Under the pieces are notes generated by a model, which was given only the letters and a program-made list of their open reading frames with translations, made no database searches and had not been told where the DNA came from. From NCBI GenBank assembly GCA_914767715.1, contig OU612065.1:8122001-8186000 (forward strand): a stretch of 64,000 bases of DNA, in the 5' to 3' direction. The position numbers were made by a program, and so were the translations under genes. Positions 1 through 14,741 of this stretch are shown here, piece by piece. Position 1 is the stretch's first letter. Each line of letters starts with the position of its first letter. The DNA is from Membranipora membranacea (lineage: Eukaryota; Bryozoa; Gymnolaemata; Cheilostomatida; Membraniporidae).

Positions 1-3000
1 AGAGAAGACTGATGACAATTTATTTGTTGTTGCTAAGGTGAAGCAATTGGAGGCCGGGCCACCTCTCAGATTTCTTGTTGAGTCTGAGAATTTGCCATCC
101 GATGTGTGGGTCAATCGCGCCAACATCAGACTGATGCAGCCACCTTGGCATGATGATCTAATGGAAGCCGGAGTTAGTCAACCGGTAAGCACTACTAATT
201 GCGCCAATTTCTACACAGTCAAATTGCTATTTCCTGAAATACTACCTCATTGGTCATGATTGTTGCAATGCTGCTGTTTGAAAGATATCGCATGAAATGA
301 AACTTTCCACAACGTTTTAGCGCTTTATCCTCCGATAGTGCTGTTTAAAAATTACTGCTGCGATAGTGTATCAAGTACTACTGCTTTTTGATACGTTCAA
401 AGTACTGTACATTACACTATTCATAATAAAGCATGATAACTGCTGACTGTAAAAAGGAATACCACGCATTACTCTGTAGTTATATGTAAGGCCAGATGTT
501 GTAATGTTACCTTAGTACAGTGAAATCCTGGTTTCAGTTATTAAAATTCACAAAGGAGACTCTGGTAACCATAATCGCAATGCACTTTTATATGCTAGTA
601 CTATGTGAGGAAGACAGGCTGTAAAGCTGTGATATGTTGCTGGTTTGTAATACGTGATTGTGGTTTCAGCTAATGTAAATTAGGGGTCATGTGAGGTCTA
701 ACTGTCTGATCATTGTCTGAATATGGTCATTTGACTACTATTATACAGCCAAGCAAAGGCAGGAATTGCCGGTTTAAAGATGGCTCTGTAGGCTAAAGTA
801 GGCTTTTCATCAGCTGTGTGGTAGGACAGCTGGTACAATTAGTACTTGAACCAAGGTCATTGCCTTGGTGACTGGGTTACATAGTAACTAGGTTCTGGTG
901 TATTTTACAGAATCAGCCGTCACCAGACAGTGAGACAGAGGCAGAATTGAGGAATGTCACCAAGTCACCAGCTGCCGCCCGATCTCCTGGAGAGGAACTC
1001 ATGAAACCCCCCAAGAAACGTCCCACCTCTCGAAGCCAAAGTGTACAATCAACGGATAGTGGGCGGGCCTCAACTCCTCGCACCTCACCATTCAAATACA
1101 AAAAAGGCGAAATTGTGTCCACTCCAAGTGGCATTAGAAAAAAATTCAATGGAAAGCAATGGAGACGTTTGTGCTCATTAGAAAACTGTAGCAAAGAATC
1201 ACAAAGACGTGGTTACTGTTCAAGGCATTTATCTCTGAAGGGCAAGTCTTTGAGAGGTGATAGTGGAGACTATGGTATGAGCTCTGATGTCAGCTGTGAT
1301 ACCTCACCTCTCGGAGATTACTCAGCTGTCAAATCTAACAGACTAACATCAAGTAATGAGTTCGATGAGAAGGATGCTGCCTCCATGCTCGTGTCGTTAG
1401 GAAACCCCCCAGGCTCTACGCCCCTGGGCTCTCGGTCTGGCACTCCTGCACATTCACTACCAGGTCCTTCTGTAATGGCTCAGCTAGGCTCTATCGTATC
1501 CCCACAGGCCCCCCGTGGTTTTCCTGGGTTTGTTCCTATATCTCCACAGCAAGCATTGACTAACCCATTGCTCTCACCGCCCCTCAGACCATGGGGCAGT
1601 TTAGCAAACCCAGTTACATCAGGACTGTGTAAACCTGATTTACTGATGCCCACAGCGTTATCAGGGCCCCATATGTTCCCCTCTAAAGCTGCAACCTTAC
1701 ATAGTCTGAACAATCCTCCTACCACATTCACTAATGCTCAAATCAATATTCCGTCCGCAGCTGTTCAACTGCCAACACCAGGAATGGGTGGTGGGCTGGA
1801 CAGAGGCAGTGTAACTGGAACTGACCGATCTCGGTCAGACTCTGGTATAGACATTACATGCAGCAGTGGGAATAGTCCCGCTATGAGGTCTGTAATTGTG
1901 TCACCGAGAAGCCTAGCACTGCAGCAGCAGCGTACCGACGCCTGGTGGAACACACAAGCTGCCAAGGCTTTAATACCACATGTAGATATAAGACCGCCAA
2001 CATCATCAGCACATAACAAAGGTATTAGTAACAGTCAATACAGTTTACGATGGCAGCGTTATAGAGTAAAAGTGTGAAATCAATGAATAGTGATTGATTT
2101 TTCGCAAATTGTTTCAATACTTTTTCCCTTTCATTAATAGATGATTTAATTTGTCTGACAATACTGTCTGTGCCGCCTTGCTATGTGAATGAAAGGTGTC
2201 CTAAATACAGACATTGATTTTAATCTAGGTCTGTATTTGCTGTCAGCTCCCAATGGCATGAGTCTGTATAACGTGCACCAATAGATACAGCACAAGTGTT
2301 ACAGACACAGCTCTTGTGTGGGATCATAGCAGTAACTACGATCATTGCACTGTATTATAGTGGTATTGATCTAAATCCATGCGTACTATAAGGATTTTAT
2401 TGTACATCGATTGATTGATTTAGGTGATATTTGATCACTACGTTTTTATCTTTGTGTAAATATAACCTCAATGCCTTGAGCTTTAGAATGTACAAATGAC
2501 GATAATGCTGCCCAGTCAAAAGTAGTCTTTAACTGACACTCAAAAACCTGCATATGCCTTGCCAGGTGATATATAGAATGTAAATGTTCCTTGTTATAAA
2601 GAATAAGTGCATTGGTCTATTTATAGCTCACAGGTAGTGTGTGTATCTTATCGTATTGTATGTTTTACTAGGCGGGGATACTATGAGTGTGGTAGATGAT
2701 GAGTATATTCCCGTATATCCATGGCATGCACTGGTTCCCTGTATGATTAGACACATATCCACACAAACTGCTCTAGAAGAAAATTCCACTGTTTCGGTAC
2801 AGAGGGATGACCTCAACCACATCGGTGAGCCCACTGCTGACATATCATATCATCAAGGTTGTAGCTGCCATTATTAAGAGCCATCACTTGATATATGGCC
2901 ATGCTTGTCATGTGTCAATGACCGAGATTTTGTGAAGAAGCGATTGACCTACGACTACTACCCTTCTATTATAGTATAGCTGTTACCAGTTTGTGTACAG

Positions 3001-6000
3001 AGCATACCTGTAAGTGCAGCGTTTCAGAATACTTCGAAATAGTCTAAAAATAATAAATCATGAATCATAGTGGATAGTGACCGCACCACATGTGGATGCC
3101 GTGTGCGTGACATGACTGCTACTGGCGTCTAATCTCCATGGATCTGCTGGTGTGACAAAATATAAACCACCACCCAAGTTTAGAGTAAATGTGTCTGTCA
3201 TCACATCTGTCTGACACAGATCCTCCTTCTTAATCCAAGAGAGGGAGGGTGAGGATAGTAGTTAAATGTACAAACTCTTGAGTAACTCCAGGATGGCCGA
3301 TGTTACACTAGTACCCTTAGTATTATCGCTTAGGTCATCATTTATTTTATATGTAAATCTGATACAGCATTTGTTTGGCTTCCTCTTGGAAACGAGACAC
3401 TTTATAATACCACTGAACTTTGGATGGTCTCCTATAATTCAGCAGCTATTGTGTAATTATTTACAAAAACTATGAGCGTAACACTTTGTTTCATCCTTGT
3501 CAGTTTCACCCATGTCTCATGCTCATTATTTAGTAAATGGTAGCAGTTCCAGGCTTCAATAGCCATCAGCGTGTCTCTATTGATGGATGCTCTATTGCTA
3601 TGGCTTCCTCAATCACCTTGTTTTTTATATTAATTGTACCCTCTGATGATGTATATAATCATGTTTGTAGATGGCAGACCTGTGGATTTCTCCAGACATA
3701 TGGTAGCTGGTGGGATGGAGGAGGCCCCTCAGATCTCAGCACAGCGGTACAGAGAGCCCCCTGGTGGTGACCTTTCTGATGAAGAGCTTCTGGTTGATGT
3801 GGATGATGACAACGATGATGTATTCTCAGAACAGCAGCATGTCACTAATGAAATTAGGAATAGTAAACACATACTATCCCACCAACCACTACCTTCATCG
3901 GTGAAGAAAGGAGAACCCAGCACTGTCAAGAAAGTATGTTTGTTTTGATCAAAACATGGGACCCAGTTTCTTGAAATATTGTTTGGTATTCTTTGGATCA
4001 ACTGTCATATATCATATATAAATTTGTATGAATATAACATTACGATTGTTTCAGGAGAAGTCTTTGCAGCCTCGAAGGCCGATGAATGCCTTCTTGATAT
4101 TTTCTAAACGTCACCGGACCCTTGTGCATCAAAGGCATCCCAATCAGGACAACAGAACTGTTAGTAAGATTTTGGGAGAGTGGTGGTATGCAATGGATTC
4201 CGAAGCCAAATCGAAATACTATGAGCTGGCGAAGCAGGTAGGACAAATGTTTCGTAAATTTAACCCTAAAATTAACCAGACTACTTCACACACTACTTGA
4301 AGTGATCAAATTCAATTTAGTTTAAAAATGTGATATTGGTAGAAGGCTAATTGTTTGGTATGATATGAAGTGTAAGTGAAGTATATTGAATGTGATGAAT
4401 AGCTGGTTTTACTTGTCAGAGGTTATAACATTCTGCGGAATGGGTAACACCCCGCCCTCCCACGGTGTCAGATAAGCATCGATTGTAAAAAGCCGTGCTG
4501 ATCAGTGACATTTTTCCCTTTCACAACCAATCGAATTTCCCTTCCATTGATAACATCTCTTGCATTGAATAGCCATATAATATTCCTTTTGTCTTGTTAT
4601 TATGTTGTACTAAAGATGTTGAATTAACGTAATTACACCCTAACCAGGGTAATCGATAAATTTTTTATGTAATACTATAATCACTTCATTATAATGTGTT
4701 GCATAATTGAGGAATTCTTTTTGACCAGAAAATGAAAGCGAATTCATTAAAAAATCAGCATTGATTTGGTGCATACTCAAAGGCACTGAGAGTAGATTGT
4801 GTGAATTCCTTGGGTTGTCTCCTATTGTGAAGGTTTAACGTTGTACACAGTGTAGTGAGTTTTTTTTAATAAGCATTACAAGAGTTTACTAAGCCAATGA
4901 TTTATTGATTACACCCATATTTGCGGGGCTTCACCCATAAAATACATGGTGACAAATTTTCCAAAAATACATCAAAGAATTATTTTTTATTTTATGCTCG
5001 ATCAACAAAAGCTCAATTTTTTACTCAGTTAGGAAGGGGCTGGGTCTTAAAATTGGCAGGCTGCTGTCCGTGACCAAGTTATTTTAATTTTGATAACACT
5101 TCCAGTCCATCTGAGTTTTCGCTGAAAATGGTTTTAATCACTGTTGTCCAGTAATATGGGTATATTTTGTAATGGTTGTTGAGAGAGGTGAGGATGTGAT
5201 ATATGCCCAACTACGTCTCTTTAGTCTGAAATGATAGAGTTATATGTTACCTACATACTCTTCTATCGTTTATTTAGGTCAAGGATGCTCACTTCAAGGC
5301 GTATCCGGACTGGAAATGGTCAAACAAAGAGAAGAGAAAAGAGAGTACATCCAGCATGGCTCCTAGGCTATCTACCACGTCTGAAGACGGGGAGGATGAG
5401 GACGCCCATGCAGCGCTCTTCGACGGTAAATATATGAATCACAGGCTGTCGGGTCACATGGTGCTGAATGATGTGTCGATTTCTGGCGGGTGATCCTTTA
5501 AACCACCAGACACTGGTCGTAACTAGCGGCGGGATAATATGACCACAAAGCTACTATGTGCATTTTATTCCACGAAGATGAGCCCATTTTAAATTTGCCG
5601 CAAAGAGTGCAATTATCTCATGCGAACCTTTAGTTCTCAACAAGGGCGTACATGCACTAATTGCAGAACACTTCTAAGGGAATTATATATAGCATATCTT
5701 CGTTTTTAAAACTATTTTATAGACAAAAAAAGACAAATTAAAATTGAATTTATTTTCAATGTAATAGGTGTCTGACGTCCCAATCTCGTCTGACCGCCCC
5801 TGCTCATACTTGAGACAAGGTTGCGGTCTGGTCAGACTTATCAACCCATTGGGCTGCTAAGGGTCTGTACTGAATACCACCTTTAAGATTGAGATTCACA
5901 ACCCATACAGTAGTCTACCTGCTACACGTGACTCGTAGCCTTTGCTGTTTCAGATAGCATAAGTTTTTTGGCCGTGGCATGTCCGCCATTGGTATCTATG

Positions 6001-9000
6001 AATAAATATTGTCTGTTGGGAAAAGATGTAAATATTGGAACAAGTTGCTTTATTTATACCATTAGTATGTCACGACATAGACCGGACTCACGACATTGTA
6101 GCAATAGGTCCCACGGTACCGGTACCGCTAGTTTCAATATCACAGAGACTGTGTAGTAAAAGCTTGCTGCAGATTAAAACAGTGCGATAACCTTGTCTGT
6201 GGCCATTCCTTTGTAACACAATTTGCTGGTATATATGGATTACTCACATTCAATTGCCTACTGATTTCAGCTATTATATCAGGCTTCTTTTTCAATAAAA
6301 TACTACAATGTGGCTGAGTTGAGAGCTAAATGGTATTGATCTTGATATCAAAGTGTATATCGGCACTCTGATGTTTGAAGATTTGATCTGAAATCAGGTT
6401 TTCGGTAGATTAAAGTCTCATGGGTCTTTCTTCCTGTCATACTGATAGCCTTCATCATTGACATTTAAGACATACAGATTGTCTTTACACACACTATCGA
6501 AAGTTTTTTTTGCATGCATTGTGATATCATAACCGCAGGATTAGGAATATTTAAAAATTGGTTTGAATAAAAACATAGCTAAGACTTGGGTAAGCTGTTA
6601 CAGTATTTCAGTGGCGTTGATTTCTATTTTCATGTAGTGTTGGAGAGAAGTGTGAATGTTGAGTTACCTTTATTTGACGTGAGTAAAGAATCTGAGAGGC
6701 CTACTTATCCAGCTGACAGGAGACCCGCTGGTGAGTGAAATAATATTTTGAGTCAGCCTCAAGTTATTTTAAAGTTTGTGTGTGTACAGGCACGGGCATT
6801 TATCAGTAACATTTATCATTACCTTTGGTTATGAAAATTCCAACTGCTGACATACATTTCAATAGAAAATTATCGAAAATAAACTCAACAAATCTTATAC
6901 AGCGACCATGTTGGTTCCACCCAATTAACACCACCTACCTAACCCGATCAACTATGTTACACATTCAATTATGAATCTATTTTGTAAACTTTGTGGTCAG
7001 TTATTGGAAACACCTGGGCTATTTCCTGGTAACCTAGTATTTGCCTTACAATTTTGTACACAGATGACAAAACACTGAAATATTCCTTTTTTGATTACTA
7101 CTAGTTGCAGTAAATGGTAGTGAGACAGAAAGTGCCGATGAGAATTCCCAGGATGGTATACCTGATATGAGCAGCTCTTCTAAAGCCACAGACAACACAG
7201 GCCAATACAAACTAAATGTACCTGACAAAGTGGAGACAACTTCTCATAGTCAAACAAATACAGCTAGTGGGCATGTGACTCGCTCACCAGAGGGCGCTCT
7301 CAGACCTACACCTATCAAAATGGAGGTAAATTCACCATTAAAATCATTCAAGCTATGTGATGGGGTCAGGATGCTATCTACAGACGGCAATATAACGCTT
7401 CCATAAATGACAAATTATTACCAGAACAATTCAATTTACTGGTGGCATGCCTTTTGCTGCTTGCTTTTGGCAATTTGGGTTTTGAAATCATCGGTCAAGC
7501 AATGGTCATTTATTTGTATTACATTGTCAGTTGAGATTGATAAGCATGATTCTTTAGTAATATACTGATGAAGGGTGCTGGCTGGTTCTCAGTGGTGCTC
7601 GGTGTGAGGCGGTCACATTATTGCTGGTAATTTTTCATTGATCACTACACCTGCAAGTAAACCTGAATCCAATGTCTGCAATCTGCGTTCATTGTGATTT
7701 TACTATTATAATGTGAGCCATCGGCCAGGCTGCTGTGCTACTGAACTCTCAGATAATCACAGTTTATCCAGTTGATCAAGACAATGGCGGTCTGTTGTAA
7801 CTTATTGGAAATAACACTTGAAAAGTATTGAATTGCATAGGAAAATACTATTCAATCATGTAATATCATTTTGTAGTATTATGTGTGGTCTGGACTGTGG
7901 GTAGTGTAATAATAGATCAACTTGATGCTTAGATAAGAGTCTTGTGCAGTTCAATATGTCTGTAATCAATTGAATATTTTGAGGAAAGTGTCGGTTGCCT
8001 GAGGCGCTTTATGTGATAATCCAGTGCTCTAAAATTTTGAATGACTCTCATACACCATTGATTATGTATTATTTGTACTGGTGAATGCCGCTACTCCAAT
8101 ATGGGGTATTACATGAGGTGTCTGGTCGCTGACCGGCTCATTTCATTGCCTCAATGTTTCCCTCACACTCAAATGTTCATTCAATACAATGTGAGATCTT
8201 AGTTCTGTCAGGTTAATTGATGCCTTGTGCAAAGCTATTCATCCCACTCTGGCAATAGATGAAGAATGTTAGATGAAAAATTGTTGCCTTGCAATTTGAA
8301 TCTTTTACACATCATGATGATTAGCGTTGCCAAATTTCAAGCTCCGTATAAAAATTTCACTGCAGAAGACTCAAATTTAATTCTCGACTGTTTTTTGCAG
8401 GATAATAAGTCTCATTCTCCTCCAAGACCATCAAGTAATGGCAGTTTCCACCCGACTGCGTCTGTGTTCAAAGTTCATCATTCACGGCTGGATGGAACCG
8501 CCTCGGCTCCAGAATTAGGCTTAGAATCTGCGCTGCCCACACAGACACGGAGAAAACCTTCTCAACTTTTACACAACCTTGTCACGGAGCCATTGCCACA
8601 TGATTCTGGTAAAACCACAATCCATTACAGACCTAGTTTAACCACACGTCCTGAAAGTTTCGGCGGAAAAGCCTGATCCTGATTCATACTGGGAACGTTT
8701 ACGTTTCAACTGTGTACAAACAAAAACACAATTACTGTCAAAACAACATGATTCACACTTTCTCCATGTAAAAAAAGAACACCATTCTAAGAAGCCCTAT
8801 GTAATTTATTCTTGGTTAGCTTCTGAATGATCTATCTTCATTGTCTCCAAAAACAGAAATTTGGGTTTTGGTCTGTTTTAGAAATCACCAGTATTAAGGA
8901 TTCAGAAGCTGTTCTTAAACCTAGCCTCTCAACATGCTATCAGCCAGTGCCTATAGCTGCCAAGCCCTCTGTTTCATCGATGACATCAAATGTTGCAGTT

Positions 9001-12000
9001 GTCAGACCTGGTACTGCTACAAACAACCAAGGTGCAGTACACTTCACGAAGTGTTACTCAATCATGGAAATGTATTGTTAGAAATACATTATGTAATTAA
9101 ATGTGAGAAAAAAGAAGCTATCAAAAATGATGAAACTGACAATGGAGGACATGCGGAATGTATTATATTATCGAATGTCTCATATTATCAGTGTGAACAA
9201 GCTATTATGTATATTAGCATAGTGACAAATGATATTATGTCTTGTATATCTTTTAAGAAATACAATATAATACCGGATAATAGCTTTTATTACACATTTG
9301 GTGTTGTTTTAAAACCATAGCCAATTTAATTCTTCTACTGGAAACCTGTTCTATCCATTTCAGGATTGAATGTAGCAATGTACTCTGGATCACAATCTGC
9401 ACCAGGTAACGGTGTCGGACGTATGACTCCAGTACAATATGTATTACCGTGGACTAACAGTATAACCAGTCATACAGGCTCGGTCATCTCACTACCTGGC
9501 ACCGCTCAGTACATGGTCACTGATAATAACAACATCAAATCCAACTCAACCGCTGCTGTGGCTGCTTCGGTAAGTTTGGTAACTTGGAAATCTTTCATAA
9601 GAGTTTATCAAGGATATCCCTCTATGCCTGATGGTGACCGCCAGAACTATTATTGATTTATTGAATTATCGAAGTTAAAGGAACTGATCAGTCTTGCTTG
9701 AAAGACTTATATTATATTAAGGTTATTATTAATACAAAACTGCCATCAAAAATTTGTGTTGCTAAGGTTATGACATGTTATTTAGCTATATTTGTCAACC
9801 GAATGTATATTACTTGGTTCAGGTGTCTTTATATGTTTATATTTTAGTTGATGGTCACAAATTCTGGCGCAGATTCCAATAAGCTTCTTTTACCTGCTCT
9901 TGGAAGGTGAGTGTATTTTAACGAGCTCTACTGAAAACTTCTGCTGACAATCAACCACTATGGCATGTTGTCAGAACATGTCCAGTTCCATTGATGATCC
10001 AGACTGCTTGGAGAAGGGCCAACATATTTGAAACCATACGAGATTTCATTTGTTCATCCACAGAGCACATTGTTAAAAAAATTTTTTCCTTTGCATATTC
10101 AATGCCAAAGGTGCCAAAATTCATATTCTAATAAATATAGCGGTATAACTGATGTTCATTCATTGCAGGACGTCTAACACCCAATTGTCCACTACTGAGA
10201 ATGACAAACTGAATAAACTTAAAACAGAGCAGAAGAATAGTAAAAACGTAGCTAATCAGCCTCCCCAGTCTCACTTCCAGAGTTAGTATATATTATCAAT
10301 ATTGCTACACCTGTCTCAAAATTCTGCTAACTTCTTACATAGCAATAGGATGTTTAGGTGGCAAAAAAATTGGTATATGATTTATATCGGGATATCCTGG
10401 AGTATGAAAATCTGTTGTCAAGAAATAGAAAATTGGTCTTAGAAAAACCAGAACCACCTTTCTCGTAATTGTTTGCATCTCAAAATCAGTATATGGTCTA
10501 TATTGAAAGGAAAAATCAGATTACAGTACCCATACTAATACTTGGGATTTTCTCTATGGCCTGTGGTTTGCTCTATAGTAAATCCCCCAGACCTGACCTT
10601 GGCAACAAAATACTATCATTCTGTTACTGTTAGGAGAGGCAGAATCACATGAATATGACTAAGTTATTTGCTGCAATAAATATATGTTTTATCATAAATA
10701 ATTCAATTACGATTAAGAATTTGTATAAATAAATAATGTTCACATTTAAGAAAAATGAATTGCTACCCCTGATGACATCTCCCCAGCGATAACGAAATCC
10801 ACGAAATCTCACGATCACAGAGGGTGATCAAAGTTCTCTGATTGGTCAGGAAAGCCATACAACTATTACAGTGGTTAGCTTGTAGTAGCGCTAACATTCA
10901 TATGTGGTCATTGCCTTAATAATCCACTTATACCGTGCAGTAACGCTAAACATATCCCTTGTCTGACTCTGGTGTGAAGGAAATCCTTGTGTTAACGAAT
11001 CACCAACTTAAACTATAAACAACTCTCAAACATTCCAGCAAACTTGATAATTTGATGCTTACTCTCGACACAGGTGTGATCAATCTGAATGCCTGCGCCC
11101 CTCCTCCATCCTCAACAAAGATAACTGGTAAGGCAGATGTTGGCTTTGTGAAAGATAATAAGAGTACACCTCCCCATCAAAGGGTTAAGGCTGTAACAGC
11201 GAGCGTACCTGTGGCCAACTCTTCAGCTATTATTGATACTGAGCTAGGCAAAGTGTCTAACGAGGTGAATAACAGCGTCAACAGCAGCAAAAACAGACAA
11301 AGACCTGATGCTAATGTGATGAAAAGTTTAAACATTGTAAGTTAGCAGTGTGGTTATATATCCAACGGTAAAGTTCAGTGTCCTGTCAGACTGAGTGTGA
11401 CATAGTTGTAATAATACAATTAATATGACGATAGGACTTATAATTAATATGATGATATCACTGTTATGCCTTGTCTAGTGTGGTTTTGCTGTTGAAATTT
11501 CAGATTTGTAAATAATTGTAGTCTCATTAATCTACCTCTTGTTTTTGTGGGATGATAATTAAGTTGAAGTTCAGGACATATCAAAAGAATTTATGAGGAA
11601 TATGACCTGGGGTAAAGCACAGTGGTGGGGTAAAGCACAGTGATGGGGTAGCATTTGTGGTGGAGTGGCCATCATTTGACTCTCACACATCTCTAGTTTC
11701 CATGGAGTTATTTGCTGGGTGAGCGTATAATTTCTAAAGAGACTTCCAGGCATAAAGAATTTGGCCCATAGTGTTAACATTTATGGCTTCACTTCTCATT
11801 AATGTGGGTTGTGGTTAAATTAGTTTACTATAGTTTATATTTGGTCTTATTTTGGCTAATTGATAGATCTTTCAAAATCCTTTTTTTTGCCAGCACAAAA
11901 AGGCATTTCTTTATCAAATTAAGAAATCATAGACATTACAAGTGGGTCACTTTCAAAAATCTACTGTTAATTATCCAGAAAGACAAAGACTTGCCATGCC

Positions 12001-14741
12001 CAACATCACCTAAACCTACACTTGAAGGCGCATTAACCATTGAGAAGAACCCGACAGATAGTGAACAGATAAAATCAGGGGCTGAACACAGATCTCAGGC
12101 TACCAGAGAGGAGGCTGCTGTAGGATTATCAGCTAAGGTGAGTACATGGCTGTCACAAAACAGCTTTATCAAATGAATCATCCGTGGAACTATGTGTTCA
12201 TTGGATGTTGTGTATATGTATGCAATCTTTCCATCATTAAAACGGGAGGCCTTATTACACTAATCATAATATCATTAGGAAGGTTTTGAAGTATATCAGT
12301 ATAAGGTAAGATAAGTTGACAAGTTTAAGCAGGTTGAGCTATGTAATCAACTGAATTTTGGTTACATTGTAACTTATAGAAAACTAAGAGGATTCCGCCG
12401 CCGCTCGCATTACCAGACCATATGGCAGAGGAAATGGAAGGAGCTAGTCTGTCGATGAAAAACTCTAAGAGCCCTTTGCGGAGTGGGACTTTCTTTAAGA
12501 AGAACATTGACAGTGAACGTGACAAGTAAGATGAGAGTTTATCAAGTTTGGTATGAGTACATTAGTTTTGTGGTCTTGCTTTGGTTCTGCTGGCGACAAG
12601 AACATTGTGTTCACCGAACAGCGGCCTTCTCCAAGGTCATAAGGAATAGCTTTGCTAATGATCTGGTTGGAATGCGAGATCGTATAGACACCAGGCATGA
12701 ATACCATATGATACGAGTCACAGCTGATCAGTTTATACTATATATTTCATACTGTGTATATAATGTAGCACCTAAATCTCTGGTAAGTTTATATTATTTT
12801 TCCATGTGGTTTCTCTCTTTATTCAGAGTTTTAGTGAAGGTGAATTTTGACCAGAAGTTTGACCAGCTGCCAGAATTCCATCCAGATAAGGCAGATGGTT
12901 CGCACAGTGTTCCTCAGAGCCCCAGTGTGCTATTAGCTGGGCTGAGAAAGCGCAAGTTTGAAGGGGGTATGGAAAGCCCTGCTACGCCCCTCAGGTCTGC
13001 CAATGCTGCCACATCAAGGTCTGTTTAGTAACAAGTACTCTATCTAGTTATCACATGTTGGTAAATGATGATAGATAGATTGACAGCCTGTGATAGATAG
13101 CAGTACGTCATCGGTTGTGTACTTTGTACCTAGGTCACAGACGGTGAGATATCTTAGAAAACATACAATTGGTCAAACCTCTCACTCATTCATTTCCATA
13201 ATGAACACCGGAACACGCTTCATGTACTTTTCTGACTGAGACTTTTGCTCCTAAATGGTAATCAAAGAACTTGCTTTGCGGTATATTATTTTTGCATACT
13301 GTGGTTGAACTCATATGACCTCTCCTGTCACATTGTTATCATTTCAGCAGTGCAACCCCAACACCAGGTGCTTTGTCTCTTGGTAGACAATTCTTTGGAC
13401 ACGACTTCAGCGTTGAACACGCTGCCATGGACAGCACCTTACCTCCTCACCTCAGAGGTTAGTCCAAAAAGCTCATCGTATAAATTGTGTCTTTATATAC
13501 TTTATAAATGTATTTGGTTGATATTTCATGTCCCAAGAGTTCCCCCTGAATATTTCTTTTTGGGAACTATGTTCCCACCAGTTTCACTCATTTCTAACAC
13601 TGGATATATATATATATACACATCTGTCATTCATCACTCATGGTCAACATGCACAATTTTATTTTAATATCTGATCCTTTTTTATTAGGTGCGTACAGCG
13701 ACTTGACAGATGTGAGTGACTCGCCGATTACACCTAGAACACCAAGCTCTCCCGGACCCTACTCCACATCCAGAAGGGTGCTCGATCACAGAAGACATTT
13801 AGTTATGCAACTCTTTGAAAATCATGGATTCTTCCCCAGTAGTGAGTGCAGCTTAAATCCTGTCCGTTGGTCTATTCTTTACACATGGCTAGTGACCTAG
13901 ACTGGCCTTGAATTGATTCGGCCTGAGGCATGATGCACCCTGGATATAATATGTGAAGATTCGATTTCTTAGTGAGGCTACTGCTTCAGGTTTTTTACGA
14001 GCACCTTGAAATAGATGCCGGAAATTTACTTAAGGAAACTGGTGTACTAAAGTAGAAATACACACCCAGACGCTTAATGAATTAGCATCCGTGATATTCT
14101 CTAGGATAGGATTTATTGAGCTGATAGGAGTGATGGATCAATAGAGCGCCTCCCTCGTAAAATAATATCAGTGGAAGGTGTCTGATAAAGTGTGAGATGA
14201 ACTTGGAAACAGTGTCTGTGTACTTTATCCCTTCTATTCAATCAATTATAAATAGATACAAATATCTGTTAGATGTGTATGAGAATATATACTGGGTCAA
14301 TGAGCTTTATGGTGGCTAGGTTTTCTTAATCAATCATGAAGAACATCAAGTGCAAACCTTGCTGGAGTTTACTACGAGTGCAAATATGCTGAAACCTTAT
14401 TTCAGAGAAACCTTACTTTTGAATGTATTTTTTCTCTGACTCATCCACATTTTCTTTACCCAGGTGATGCCACGGCTTTCTTTTTTTCTGAACACAAAGA
14501 CATATTTGGCACAAAAAATACACTTCAGTTAAAAATTAGAGAAGTTAGACAGAAGATGATGGGGATACAACACGCTACTGAGGAATACACTCATGCAGAA
14601 TACAAGCCTTCCTCACCCAAACCTACATCCAGTCATGAGAATAAAACGGCTCATATACCCAGCAGTAGAAATAATAATAGCAAAGGCCCTGCTCTACCTG
14701 CTGTTACCAATGAAGCAAAACATGGTAATAGTCAGGACTAA
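1..14741 (+). CDS. CIC: Capicua (CIC) HMG-box transcriptional repressor, 5' partial
   Basis: Sequence-specific repressor that in known animals binds TGAATGAA-like octamers and is relieved by RTK/MAPK signalling; nuclear. The window opens inside the coding region. Twenty exons join in one frame (1463 codons plus TAA): 1-184, 911-2021, 2672-2824, 3671-3933, 4055-4237, 5278-5425, 6638-6730, 7105-7325, 8401-8608, 8882-9031, 9364-9569, 9848-9906, 10169-10281, 11074-11336, 11979-12137, 12380-12525, 12827-13018, 13348-13457, 13689-13841, 14464-14741. Visible domains: a DUF4819-like block (residues 1-61, with PPWHDDLME), the conserved [19 protein letters not shown] block (about 122-177), a YPWHALVP motif (exon 3), the HMG box (about 577-645), VQYVLP (exon 11), and the C1 DNA-binding region in exons 16-20 ([30 protein letters not shown]). 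The DUF4819-like block marks the long isoform. The start codon lies left of the window. Identity is secure; exon 8 and exon 18 acceptors have close alternatives. Confidence 0.95.
4055..5425 (+). other. CIC: CIC HMG-box exons
   Basis: Two exons (4055-4237 and 5278-5425) encode the HMG box. It begins with [14 protein letters not shown], passes through [15 protein letters not shown], and closes after the splice with [14 protein letters not shown]. The 1040-base intron is phase 0 and falls after the AKQ of the third helix. This matches the Capicua subfamily rather than SOX or TCF boxes. In CIC the box needs the distant C1 region, here in exons 16-20, for DNA binding. Confidence 0.95.
12380..14741 (+). 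other. CIC: CIC C-terminal C1 region
   Basis: Exons 12380-12525, 12827-13018, 13348-13457, 13689-13841 and 14464-14741 encode the C1 part of Capicua, which cooperates with the HMG box in DNA contact. Recognisable pieces are [40 protein letters not shown] and [15 protein letters not shown] Ser/Asn/Pro-rich tail of about 60 residues follows and ends at TAA 14739-14741. The spacer after the DUB-unrelated [10 protein letters not shown] piece is poorly conserved. Confidence 0.9.

Noticed and set aside
8934-9320. 128-codon open frame as a separate small gene
   Set aside because: Its first part overlaps a CIC exon in another frame and the rest runs into a CIC intron; composition looks intronic.
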